Part shown: piece by piece, positions 52,606-64,000 of the stretch
Position numbering within the stretch: position 1 is the first letter of the stretch
Layout: the number at the start of each line of letters is the position of its first letter
Origin: Certhia americana
Lineage: Eukaryota > Chordata > Aves > Passeriformes > Certhiidae
Direction: 5' to 3'
Length of the DNA: 64,000 bases
Assembly (NCBI GenBank): GCA_018697195.1
Contig: JAGMWU010000056.1
Span: forward strand, 276,385-340,384
Made by a program: the position numbers and the translations under genes
The notes under the pieces: generated by a model
The model's input: only the letters and a program-made list of their open reading frames with translations
What the model was told of the DNA's origin: nothing
The model's database searches: none

Positions 52606-54004
52606 TATACTTTCTTTAAAATTACTACTTAGGAAGACTGCACCACAGCAATCCTGACTCTTTCAGTTGCTTCAAAGCCACACGCACCACTTGTCTCCTG
52701 GAAAAAAAATGCCTGTTTAAAGAAAGGAGAGGGAATCAATCTTATGTCCAGTTGCTTGCAAAAAGCGTGGATGGTGCACTCATGTCCTAGCATTAGGTGC
52801 ATCACCAGCTCCTTTGAAGTAGCCATAATTACTAACTTCTGGCTTCTCCAGAGCTAACCTTAGACAGAAAAACAATTCTTCCAGTGCTGAAATTAAAGTT
52901 AGAAAAATAGAATCTCAGCTTTCATAGGTAGTCAGAACTCTTACTAGATGCCAAAATAACAGCATTTTCTAGGCTGGAAATACAGTAAGCTCAGTCATAA
53001 TGGCTGGTTGACAGAAGAGAGCTCTGGTCAGCTGCAGGCTGCCATAAGCTCCTCCTTGACACAACATCGGGCATATGAGTGTGTGAGCCTAATACCCTTT
53101 ATTACAGATGTTTCAGAGTTTATAGGAGAAAACACTTCCTTCCCTGGTGGCTTCAAATGCATTTCAGGGGTTATTGCATTTCAGGGTTCACTGCAGACTG
53201 AATTCAGAGGAAATTTGATCCATTAAAGCTGCTGGTGCAGATACAGAAGAGGGTTCTGATGTTTCTCCTTTTGGGTAGGCTCACTACAAGATACTTATGT
53301 TTAAGGTTGTGGCTAGCTGGCAGAAACAGGTCTTGATAAATGCACCTAGCACAAGTGTGAACTGCCTAGCAATCTCTGCCAGACACAGTGTGCCCTACTG
53401 CTTACAAAAATTGACTGTACTGGCTAGGAAGGGCAATCTGCTGAATTCCCAATTCTAGTCCTTCTCCTCAGGTATGAAGACCACCTCTGGCAAGTGTCTT
53501 CAATTCTGAAAGATACCTAAGAGCTTACCAGTTGGTAAATCCCAGTCTGTCATCTCTCAGGCAGGACTGTTCTCAGAGGACTGGGACAAGCTGTGGGGAA
53601 AGGCCTGTGTGGCTTTGTCTCTGTGCTGGCCTGTGCCTGTACTGCTGCATGTATTTCTGAAGCTGCAGAACAGGGACTTTGCATCTGGCCCTGCTGGGCT
53701 TTTTCAGACAAAGGTGCTCTTTTCAGCCCAAGGAACTCTGGCCTCTGTTCAAGGCAAGTTGACTGGCAAGTTGAATATGTGGCTTCAGACTACCTGAAGA
53801 TCTGAGTCACAGAATTTCCCTTACAGGACACAAGACAATGAAGGGTCTCCAAATGCAGCGCTTCAAAGAAGGAGGCAAATAATGTTTTGTGCAGGTAACA
53901 ATAGCAGGTAACAGTAGTTTTGCCTACATGCATTTCCCAAGCCAAGAACAAAATAACAGTTGGAATCAGGTTATTTTGATCTGTGAGCACTGCTCTGTTC
54001 AGAT
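52606..54004. other. Gene-free DNA downstream of EGR1
   Basis: About 1.4 kb of moderately AT-rich DNA with no supported gene, repeat or regulatory motif; open frames are below 75 codons. Confidence 0.65.
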
Positions 54005-54350
54005 GTATAGAATAGAACAGCTAAGTTAAAAGGAACCCAGGGCCTACAATGAACATCTAGTCCAACTGCTATTAAGGATACCTATATTACAATGTACAAA
54101 TGTACAATGTACATATGTATATGTACAATGTACAATGACTTGAGGCACTGAACACCTCTTTAGGAACCCTGTTTCATTTGACTACTCCCTCAGCAAAGAA
54201 ACGTTTCCTAATGTGAAATCTGAACATCTCCTAATGCAGCTTTGAGCTACTCCTGCATGTTGTGTCCTATCACTGGCTACCACAGGGAAGATCTGATGAG
54301 ACTGAGGGTGCCCCAGATTCTCCAGAGCACTTTGAAATGAGCAGTGATGT
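54005..54350 (-). repeat. CR1 LINE fragment, minus orientation
   Basis: Reverse complement of a CR1 3' region: ACATCTAGTCCAACTGC, AACACCTCTTTAGGAACCCTG, CCTCAGCAAAGAAACGTTTCC and TGTGTCCTATCACTGGCTACC follow in the right order. A TGTACA-rich tract at 54092-54137 interrupts it. Confidence 0.8.
54092..54137. repeat. TGTACA palindrome cluster
   Basis: Five closely spaced copies of the palindrome TGTACA with AA/AT spacers, inside the minus-strand CR1 copy. It looks like a small simple-repeat expansion. Confidence 0.8.
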
Positions 54351-54647
54351 TAATTTCCATGACTAGAGAGGCAAGAAGAAGTCTCTTTGGTACATTGTGT
54401 GAAAAGTAGTGCTTGGCTATACAGGAATGAAGGCTAATGCACCCTTGCTAGCGTAACATAAAGGAATTAAATGCATGGGGTCTTCTGCATCCAGTATTTT
54501 CTTGGCCTTCATCCTATAAAATGCGGGGAAAGTCCACTGTGAGTGCTGGGATGCGAGCGTCTCCCTGCGGGCCGCCCCTCACATTCCCCTAGCCGCGCCA
54601 TGCATGGACTCCACTGTCCCTCTTCCGCAAACACCTTTCGCCCGATA

Positions 54648-54648
<1 letters not shown>

Positions 54649-54684
<36 letters not shown>
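54649..54684 (+). repeat. Poly(A) tract (36 bases), possible retrocopy tail
   Basis: A pure run of 36 A follows a short GC-rich segment (about 54540-54648) unlike its AT-rich left flank. This is the shape of a reverse-transcribed RNA insertion, though the parent RNA was not recognised and no target-site duplication was found. Confidence 0.6.
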
Positions 54685-54686
<2 letters not shown>

Positions 54687-54819
54687 AAGAAGCTTTATGA
54701 GAAAGCATTGTCCCTATTGCCCCTACATTTTCTGCAAGATCTTTCGTTTGCTGTTGGCCTGAAGGCAGGATTTCTGATTCTTAAAAAGTTTGCTTTTAGT
54801 CCAATTAGGATGAGTCGGT

Positions 54820-55420
54820 TTCAAGGAGGTTGTTTCCAAGGAAACAGCAGGTGTTGTCACTGGCCGGGAAAAGGAAGTCACTTTAGGAAGTGCAGCGGCG
54901 GGGAAGGAAGCAAAGACTTCTCGCTTTTACGCTGACGCGCAGAAGACCCATTTGCTCGGAACTAAACCTCAGCTATTTGTGATTTAAAGCCCAGTTCAGA
55001 TGCGACCACTAGCGACAGGAACGGCCGAGCGGCCGGGCTCGGAGCAGACGCCCCCACACCCCGCCAGCGCCGGGGGTGGTCCCGGCCGAACAGAAGCACC
55101 GCCCCCGCGGTTCCCCGGCCGGAACGGCGCATACCATATTTGGCATTTCCTCCACGCCTTTTATGGCACTTCCGCTGCCCAAAAAAGGAGTTTCCTGCTC
55201 AGGTCTTCCGGCGTTGCAGCGCGCAGCCGCGGCGATGCCGCAGCGCTCTCTCCCCTCAGGAGGCGCTGCCCGGGGGCCCCTCCGCTCCGCAGTGGGCCGA
55301 GCGGCGGGCCGCGGCTCTCCGTGGCGGTCCCAGAGGCCACCGGCCGACTATCAGCGCTTCCTCGCTGCTGGTTGCTGTTCGTTTTCGTTAATAGGGACTG
55401 AGCCGCTCTTCATACACGCC
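54820..55420. promoter_or_regulatory. CpG-rich patch with two CArG boxes, ETS cores and an X-box
   Basis: A 600-bp GC/CpG-rich block about 2.5 kb after the EGR1 poly(A) signal. It contains perfect CArG boxes CCATATTTGG (55134-55143) and CCTTTTATGG (55157-55166), 23 bases apart start to start. ETS-type TTCC/GGAA cores lie next to them (55147-55150, 55170-55173, 54874-54877, 54887-54890), and an X-box-like palindrome GTTTCCAAGGAAAC sits at 54832-54845. SRF plus ternary-complex-factor binding is the expected reading. It may be a downstream enhancer of EGR1 or the promoter of an unannotated serum-inducible RNA. No open frame in it resembles a protein. Confidence 0.6.
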
Positions 55421-58400
55421 TCCGAGATAGGTAGGATGAGGTCTAACGTGGGAAATGCTGCAGAGGCCAGTGGCCTTGTCCACCCAAGCTTTTGCTCTGC
55501 AAACCCTTTCCATAAGCGACTGTTCACGTGGGGAATTGTGGATAGTGCTCGACTAGGTGGCTGGATGGTGTTTTAATTGCACTAGAGAAAAATGATTCTT
55601 CGGGTTTCTTTCCCGTTAGAAATAAGAAGCTAAAAATTAGTTCGGGCATATTCAGAGCCCAGTATCTGGTGTGGTACGCTACGTGGCCTGTTGCATTGTG
55701 TCCTTTTGTTTTCTAGAAATGCCACTGGAAACTTTCTGTAAAGCTGGTAAAATGCAACTGTCACAGATATTTCTGTTGTGACTGCGAATTGCTCTTACCA
55801 AGTAGCTCATGGGCCCTGACTGGAGACATGAGACGACACGGACCAGAGACGTTGTAGTGAAGAGGTATGTGGTCATGGGCCTTTTTAACTTTAGGGCTTT
55901 CACTCATACACGTCTAGATTTTGTGCATGTGAGCAAGAGGTCAGGTAGCCCCAAGAAAAATAACTTTGTAGACTCTAAACTGGTAGCTGACAGACTGAAG
56001 GTGATCTTATCGGTGGCAGATGTCCTTAGAAGGGCTGCCCCAAGTACATCCTCACAAGTGTCGGGTTCCAAGAAAGCTGAATGCAGTGGCTGAAGACTGG
56101 TTCGTGAAGTGTGTCTTTGACCCATTCTAAACCAAACTATTAAGTAGGGCTGACCCCTTCTAAAGCAAACTGCACTGTTAAGTAGGGCTGGCATATTTGT
56201 TGACTTTATGGTGTAAGTGGCTGTTTATTTCAAAATTTTTCTGTTTGTGGCCCAGTAGACTTTTAAATCCTTGAAAGTTTTGAGTGTAGATAATATATTT
56301 ATGAAGAGGGCTTGGTGGTGTGATTGTCGAGCTAAACATTCCGTGGGTTTGCCTGTGTACATTAGCTGAATGTACCCCTAATTAAGTATTACTTAAACCT
56401 AGAAAATAGATTGCATGTTTTAAAGGGCACAGAGACTCTAGGATGCAATGTGAGATGTAGCTTAAGAACAAGAACTTTAAAAATAGTTAAGCTTTTCTGC
56501 CATAATCAAAGATCAGCCTTGACTTATATTCTAATGATTTACAGTCTTGAATGAAACTCTCTTTTCTAAATAGCTGAGACTGATGCTTATACATAATCTC
56601 TAGCACTTTTCAGGCTTCAGTTAGGTGAGGATGCTCCTGTTACATCTCTGGCAAGTCTAGAGGTAGCTTTTCCTGCTGCTCTGTCACAGAGTGGTTTTCT
56701 GTACTGCTGCTGTCGGCATCATAGTGCTTAGTTGTGAGGAACATCACCTTTGTAAGGCAAATCCTAGGGAACAAAACCCCCAAATAACCAGGTCTGCCTT
56801 TTGTTTGAGAAATTGCATTCCAGCCAAGAAAGTATCACCAGGTCCAGGGCACAGGAGGGTTCCTTCTCATTTGATCACAAGAGTATACAAACCAAGCACT
56901 AAATAGGCCTGGCTGGAGCCTGTTAGAGGTCAGCATTATCAGCAGGAAGTGTGGCTCAGGTAGAACTTGGCCACGTCAATACTGGCCACATCTGCTCTAG
57001 CCTTGCTAAGGTGGGCAGAGGCAAATCTGACAACTGAGCATGTGCTTGAGACTGTCACTCAACTGTCCTAAAATCTGTCTAGAAAATGAAAGTGTGCTTG
57101 GGTTTAGTTGGTTTATAGCACTTAAAAGTGGTCTTAAAGTATGTTACTAAACAAAACAGTGGAAAATGTCTCAGGCTGTCATGCAGAATGTCTGCGGTTC
57201 CTTTTCATATTTTTCTTGCAAAGCCACTATTAAGCCAGACCCTAAAAGAATTTTTTTGGTTGGGGTGTGTGCGTGTGATTTTAGGGTGGGTTATTTGTTT
57301 TGTTTTGGGGTTTTTTTGTTTGTTTTTTGTTTGTATTTTTTTGTGAAACCTGGAAACTTCCACTGCTTTTATAGAGCTTTTTAAAAAGCTGTCTCAAATA
57401 AACTGCTCAAACAACCTTCCACTTCTGCCTAGAAAGACCCTTTAGTTTAAAGCAAAAGTTTCATTGCTATAAAGCAGAGCTAACACAAGGGGGAAAGAAA
57501 AAATTTTGCTCATATACAAAAGCATTGCTCGGCCAATCTGAAATATTATCAAACTGTGTACTAATCTTGATAGAGGTCACTTGAGGTTCAGCTACAGGGA
57601 GATAGATGGGTAAGAGAAGACAGAGCAGTTGATAAAGCTACCTTGTAGCTGTACATTTGAACAGATATTACAGCAGGTGACAACACAAGCTATTCTGTTC
57701 CTATCAAGTGATTGCTCTCCTTCAACTTTCTCAAGTTTGCACTCATCCTCCATTGTTCCTGAATCCCCCTCATTGTCCCTGTTGCCTGCTTACTGTCTCT
57801 GACACAGCCAAGTCCGGCAAGCTTGCTAGCACTAGTTCTGCACCTTACCTCTACAAATCTTATTCATCAGCCTCGAACGTACATCACCAAAGATTAGGGG
57901 GTTCAACAGAAAGCCTACAGTTGTAATCCAGAAGTCTTTGAAAGCTACTTTAGCCAGGGAAGAGGCTTTCTTTTTTCAGTTTTCTGTGCACTAATTAGAG
58001 AAATCGCTTTCCTTTTAAAGGGGGGATCAAATACACATTCTAGGTTAGCTGGAGACGTTGGCTTTGTTCTATTCTAATGAAGGGAACGGTTCGCAGATAA
58101 AGTACTCTCGCTTTTGTTGCCACTGGTGCTATCTTCAAATCTATGATTAGATAAATATTTGAAATACGGACTAGGAGTGGATTCTTTCAGTTATTACCTA
58201 AGAATGTTAAGCAATATGCTGACTGACAGTCCTACTCATTGAGCCAGAAATTGCTACTCTAAACATCAAAAAAGGCTGCCACAGAAGATGAAAAACCAGG
58301 AGGGTACTATAACAAAAGATGCTACTATGTCTGCTTTAGTTCATTGCAGCAGCAAAGATGGACTGAGCACAAAAAGAACTGCAAATCGAGTCATAATTCC

Positions 58401-59150
58401 CTATTTCCTCCTAACCTCTCTAGCCCAGCCTTCATGGGGAAAGAAAAATTGTTAATAGAGGAAGATGTCTGAAAAACCTATCCAACTCACTAGCAAAGAA
58501 ATGGCAAATTTTTGCTTGAAATCATCTCTTTAAGATGTAAGCTGCCAAAAATGGAAAGCCATTTTAAGGTTGTCATTATTAATACAAGAAACTAATTTTT
58601 GAACCTTTACAGCTGTCTAAAAAGACTTAGAAAAAGTTTATCCACATAGACTATATTAGCTGCTACCCCCTCAGATACACAGCAGCAAAAAGCAAGCAGC
58701 ACAGTTTATCTTTTTCTGTGACTTATCAGCCTCCAGAGAATGTGGTGAAAAAACACAGCAACGTTAAGATGTTAATATAGACTATAGGGAAATTAGCAAA
58801 GCTTTAGAACTACAAATTGGGGGCACAAAGCAAAAGCAGGGGAATGCTACCTTTGATTTATATTTCTTTAGTTCTTTGGACACACACAGAATGGACAGAG
58901 AACTCTTCTCCTGATTGACGGTTCCAAACAATCATTTCCCCAAAATGCCAGAGAGAACATGTATTTCATTGGGTTTTTTGCAAGTAAATTGTTTAGTTCT
59001 GTCTTTTACTTTATCCCACCATGAAAAGATAGAGCGACAAAAATCACCCGACCCAATCCCCATTCCATTACCCTTTCAATCACTTTGGGATGTTTCAGTG
59101 TGGCAGGGCATCCTGCTATTAGACACACTGCACACAAAAGACTAAAATTC
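55421..59150. other. Gene-free DNA between the CArG patch and the COMMD4 relic
   Basis: About 3.7 kb, AT-rich. A small imperfect internal duplication lies at 56125-56190 and a T/G tract at 57295-57345. I see no supported exon or RNA gene. Confidence 0.6.
56125..56190 (+). repeat. Imperfect tandem duplication (about 30 bp)
   Basis: Copies at 56125-56152 and 56158-56190 share TTCTAAA-CAAACT and TTAAGTAGGGCTG, with five extra bases in the second copy. No function is evident. Confidence 0.75.
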
Positions 59151-59176
59151 CTTCATGACATTGAAGGCAAGGCAGT

Positions 59177-59182
59177 TTTATT
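59177..59182 (-). terminator. Candidate minus-strand poly(A) signal
   Basis: AATAAA on the minus strand at the left end of an AT-rich block (59.18-60.2 kb) that looks like a 3' UTR in that orientation. It could have served the COMMD4-like copy, whose coding remains stop near 60.21 kb, or an unseen minus-strand gene. Support is composition and position only. Confidence 0.3.
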
Positions 59183-59710
59183 TCATTTTTCAAAAATCAG
59201 TTTCTTGATAACTGTAAATTTAAAAAGTCATTGATTAAGTATTACCGGATCCATCTGAAACATACCGGCCATTTTATACGGCACACAAAACAGTTTAATG
59301 TACCTTCACTCAACTAAATGCAGCATACAAAAATCAGAGTGAGTGGAAATACATTCCATAGCAGATTCAAATCAGTAGCAAGTAAATTATTTTACAATTG
59401 CCTCTTTCCTAATATGCTACATCTAGAAACATCAATAGATCTAGCTGGGGGGAAAGGAGGAAAAACAAACGAATAAAACTTCATAGGCAGGCCACCTCAG
59501 CATTCTGGTTAGATATTCTTCACCACCCTCTAATATCCTTAGCATAAAACATGCTTTTCCTCCCCTCCCACTCTCCTCCATTTTGTTTTTTATTATTAAA
59601 ACAGATCAGAAGAATATTTAAAATACTTCTAAATACTCAAAAAGCTTCTTCCTAATCTGCTTTTTGTCTCAGCTATACATTAGGGTAAACACCACTGATA
59701 CAATGCAAAG

Positions 59711-59727
59711 AAAAAAAAAAAAAAAAA
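59711..59727. repeat. Poly(A) tract (17 bases)
   Basis: A pure A run in the AT-rich block left of the COMMD4 relic. Simple sequence. Confidence 0.9.
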
Positions 59728-60210
59728 TTGGGAACTAGGCAATGCAAAACTTCCAAGTTAATAAATCCAAAGCCTGGGCAAGCAAGGGCCTCAAATGAAC
59801 GGTTAAAAGAAACACAAAGCCACAGGTGAGCCCAAAAGGCAGGCGAGTTATATTCCAAATTAAATCAGACTGGCAAGAATGCACCATAATTGGCTGAGGT
59901 ATATAAAATGAGGCTGAATGCCAGGTTTATTTTGTCTATTGCTTCCATATCACACAGCCTCTACCTTCATGTCTCAGCAGTGAATCCAGTAAACCCATGG
60001 GTATTAGTAAAAAAAACACCCTCAAAACCAAACAAAAAACCCCAAAACAAAACAAACAGTTGTAGTAACAGAGTTGAAGGAAATTCTTTTCAACAGTCAG
60101 TCAAGCAGCCCATTGTAACAGGAGTTAACAGCAAATATAAATACTGCATGCTATAATGCACAATTTCATTTAAAAAACGAAAGTAACACAAAGTGTTAGG
60201 GAAGATACAC

Positions 60211-61501
<1,291 letters not shown>

Positions 61502-62249
61502 GTCGCCGCCGCTTCCCGGTCCGCGCTGCTGTCGCGGAGTCTGCCTTTGCCACCTGGAACCATTCCCGGTCCGCGCTGCTGGCTAAGCCTCTCCCCGCCC
61601 CGAGTACGGATGGGGCGCTCCGGTAGGGACTCTGCGGGAGCCTTTTATCCGGGATCCGGTCACGAGAGAGGGTTGAAGAAGGGGACGGGAGTCTCGGGAG
61701 CGGGATCCAGGCCGCCCGCGGACCCTTGGAGCACCCCTGGCTCCGTCCAACTGAGCGCCCCGCGCTCCCAGGGGCCGCAGCCTCACGGCTTCCAAGCCCC
61801 GCCAATCCCGGCCCGCCTTTCTCCGCCCTGTCCAATCACAGCCGCCCTTTCAATCCGGGGGCGGGCCCGCCAAGCTCCGCTAATTGAGTCGCGGCCCGGC
61901 CCCTCAGCTCGGCCCCGCTCCCCCCGTTCGCCTGAGGCGCCGCTCCCGCCGCCGCCGTCGCTTTGGGACCTGGCGGAGCCGTTGCCCCCCTGCCGCAGCC
62001 TCGGCAGCTGCTGTTGGGGCCCGGGAACGGCCTGTTCAGGTCCCGGCCGGGAGTCCTGCCAGGGATACGGGTAGCCGGCGGGGAGGGTGCGGAACCACGG
62101 GAGCGGACCTTGACGGGACCCTGGCGGGTCGCGCAGCCAAGCGCGCGGGGATGGACGGGCTGGGATTGGTGGGGGCGGAGCCGCCTCGGGTTGTGATTGG
62201 CTGGCCCGCCCGGCCCTGGGGCATAATTAGCGTGCGCTGAGGCGCCTCC

Positions 62250-62371
62250 GGCGTCAGTTCGGCGGCGGAGCGAAGCGGAGCGGAGCGGCGGGAGAAGCGG
62301 CGGGCGCGCGATCCAGGGAGCGCCGCTGCGCCAGGACAGGAGCGCCGCGGCTGCCGGTCCGGGGAGCGCCG
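62250..62371 (+). other. Candidate non-coding first exon of an unidentified plus-strand gene
   Basis: Purine-rich GC sequence (GGCGGCGGAGCGAAGCGG) ending in a strong donor, CCG/GTGAGC, at 62372. It lies just downstream of an ATTGG box and is followed by an AT-rich intron-like region. It has no ATG. The start is a guess; the parent gene lies to the right of the window if real. In human the next gene after EGR1 (ETF1) runs on the opposite strand, so this does not fit a simple syntenic expectation. Confidence 0.4.
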
Positions 62372-62699
62372 GTGAGCACCTCTGACTGGGCCAGCGGTGG
62401 CCTGGGGCGGCGGTGGCCGGGGACGGCGGTGCCGACCGTGCCCTGTTCTTTTCTGCCTCACCTTACGCGCTTTGGGCGGCCGGAGGCTGTTGCGGGACCT
62501 GGAGCAGCGCAGGGTGACCGGGGTGTGGTCTCTGTGTTTAAAGTAATGTTTAAGATATCAGAAACAAAGATGTTTTGTTGTATTTTGTTGTAGTTTGCTT
62601 CGGTATAATAATGATTTCCATTGTTATATTGCTTCATTATTTTGCTCCTCATGTTATGTTTTCTTGGTTTATTTTTTATTTATTAGATACCTGTTAAGC

Positions 62700-63960
62700 C
62701 AATTAAGGTTGGAGGGCTGGGATTGTAACAATGGTTGTGAAGCTGGTGGAGACATAAAGCCCCTGGCTGTGGAATAAGGGCCTTGGCACTAGAGTTGGGC
62801 CCAAACCCTTGTGGAGCAATGGAAACACTGGGGCTGGAACTGGATAAATGCCATGGCACAAGGGGATGGAGCTGCAGCTCAGGGCCTGCAGGAGATGCTT
62901 GGGGAGGTTACCAATCTCTACCCAGTGATGCCAAGCAGAGGCTGAGGGTGGTGGAGCTCAGAGGGCTCCAGGGCCTGAGAACCAGCCCATGGCACCTTTT
63001 GGCATCAGGGAGCAGGGGCCCAGTGGGCAAGTGCTCAGTTGAGATCCAAGGGGAGTGAAAGATACAGTTTGGACTTCGGGCCTCGAATGTCTCCAAAGCT
63101 GGGGTCCGTTACAGCGGGTGGGACAACTCCTAGATCTCTTGAAGTGAGTACAGTAACTGATTTGTGGCCTTACCAACAGCCCCAGACTGCAGTGAGAAGC
63201 AGGAGCAGCTTTTAGCTGCAAGCAGAGGGAAGCTGAGGAGCTGGAGCTGAGGCAGCAGAGCTGGAGGAGACAGAAATATGGTAGGGTTTGGGGTGAAACC
63301 TCTCTGGGGTTGGGACAGGGAACATGGAGCTGGAATGACTGTAAGGGCTGGGACAGGGACTACAGAGTTGTTACTATTGGAGTAATGATTGGCAAGCTGG
63401 GACTGCAATATCGGTTCAAGGGCTCAGACAAACCTACACAGAACTAGAGCTAAAACAAATGTCCTGCCCTGCAAACCAGAAGCAGCATTACACGATGCTG
63501 GGGAGATGTGCGGCCGGAAGTGAAACAGAAGAGATGGCAGTGAAATAAAGCTTGTGGGAGAGAAGCTGAAATCACTGGGGCTGGGGATGGGATTGCAGGG
63601 CTGGACAGAGCAACATGGTGCAGCAAGGATACAGAACACAAAAGGCTTGGACACTGCAGGGCATACAAACTGAAGTGTAGGAGTTTTCAAGAGAAATGAC
63701 AGCGGGCCTGTGCTATCAATGGTGGGGATGGGCACGGTGATTGTAAACAGAAGGGAACTCTTGGAGCTGAAGAGGGGACGGGGAGACTGCGCCGGATATT
63801 CCAGTAATGCTGCCACACTGCCTGCATCTGTTATAGCCACGGTAGGGCTGGAGCTGATAGCACAGTGGGGCTGGGAAACACACTTTGGGGCTGGGTTTTT
63901 GCAATTGCCTACAGGGATCCAGATACAGCACCACTTTCACACCCTAACACTTCTTCCCCT
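62700..63960 (+). repeat. GGGCTGG-rich degenerate repeat region
   Basis: The motif GGGCTGG or GGCTGGGA/GGAGCTG recurs irregularly over the last 1.3 kb (for example 62717, 63349, 63569, 63844, 63867, 63889). It looks like a decayed minisatellite. It produces shadow frames rich in Pro/Ser/Leu on the minus strand, none resembling a protein. No intact gene was recognised to the end of the window. Confidence 0.5.
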
Positions 63961-64000
63961 TACTCCAGAGCTGCACAGCTGGGGGTATCCCTGTGCCAGC

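Noticed and set aside
55809..56093. Plus-strand 94-codon frame after the CArG patch
   Set aside because: No similarity to a known family and no clear splice or Kozak support; it could belong to a non-coding RNA but the sequence does not show it.

Overview
The window reads as a bird nuclear genome segment. CR1 retrotransposon fragments occur throughout, the three protein-coding genes are vertebrate and closely match their mammalian counterparts, and the order KDM3B - REEP2 - EGR1, all on the plus strand, is the order known from human 5q31. The exact species cannot be told from the sequence. No function-level call rests on a database search; exon limits come from reading frames, splice signals and remembered family sequences.

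Layout. (1) 1-18.1 kb: the last nine coding exons and 3' UTR of KDM3B, a histone H3K9 demethylase, covering its whole JmjC domain. The 7.8 kb first intron holds a long decayed CR1 copy, an LTR-like repeat and a CT/CA microsatellite. (2) 18.1-22.5 kb: AT-rich intergenic DNA without a recognisable gene. (3) 22.5-33.2 kb: complete REEP2 (seven coding exons, 265 residues), an ER-shaping membrane protein, starting in a CpG island. (4) 33.2-47.7 kb: a 14.5 kb gene-free stretch with CR1 scraps, simple repeats and a pair of RFX-type X-boxes. (5) 47.7-52.6 kb: the large EGR1 (ZENK) CpG island, its serum-response promoter with five or six CArG boxes, CRE-like and TATA motifs, and the complete two-exon EGR1 gene (510 residues). 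(6) 52.6-59.2 kb: gene-free downstream DNA containing a CpG-rich patch at 54.8-55.4 kb with two perfect CArG boxes, ETS cores and an X-box, a good candidate for a second serum-responsive element. (7) 60.2-61.5 kb, minus strand: a decayed but intron-bearing copy of COMMD4, with a stop codon and frameshifts. It heads away from a CCAAT-rich CpG island (61.3-62.5 kb) that also holds a candidate plus-strand first exon of an unidentified gene. (8) 62.6-64 kb: GGGCTGG-rich degenerate repetitive DNA.

The three genes are not an operon; they are independently promoted neighbours. KDM3B acts on chromatin in the nucleus, REEP2 in ER membranes, and EGR1 is an immediate-early transcription factor whose regulation is the best documented in the sequence. 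The least expected items are the intron-containing COMMD4 relic and the CArG-bearing CpG patch 2.5 kb past the EGR1 poly(A) signal. No ETF1 or HSPA9 sequence (the human right-hand neighbours) was recognised inside the window.
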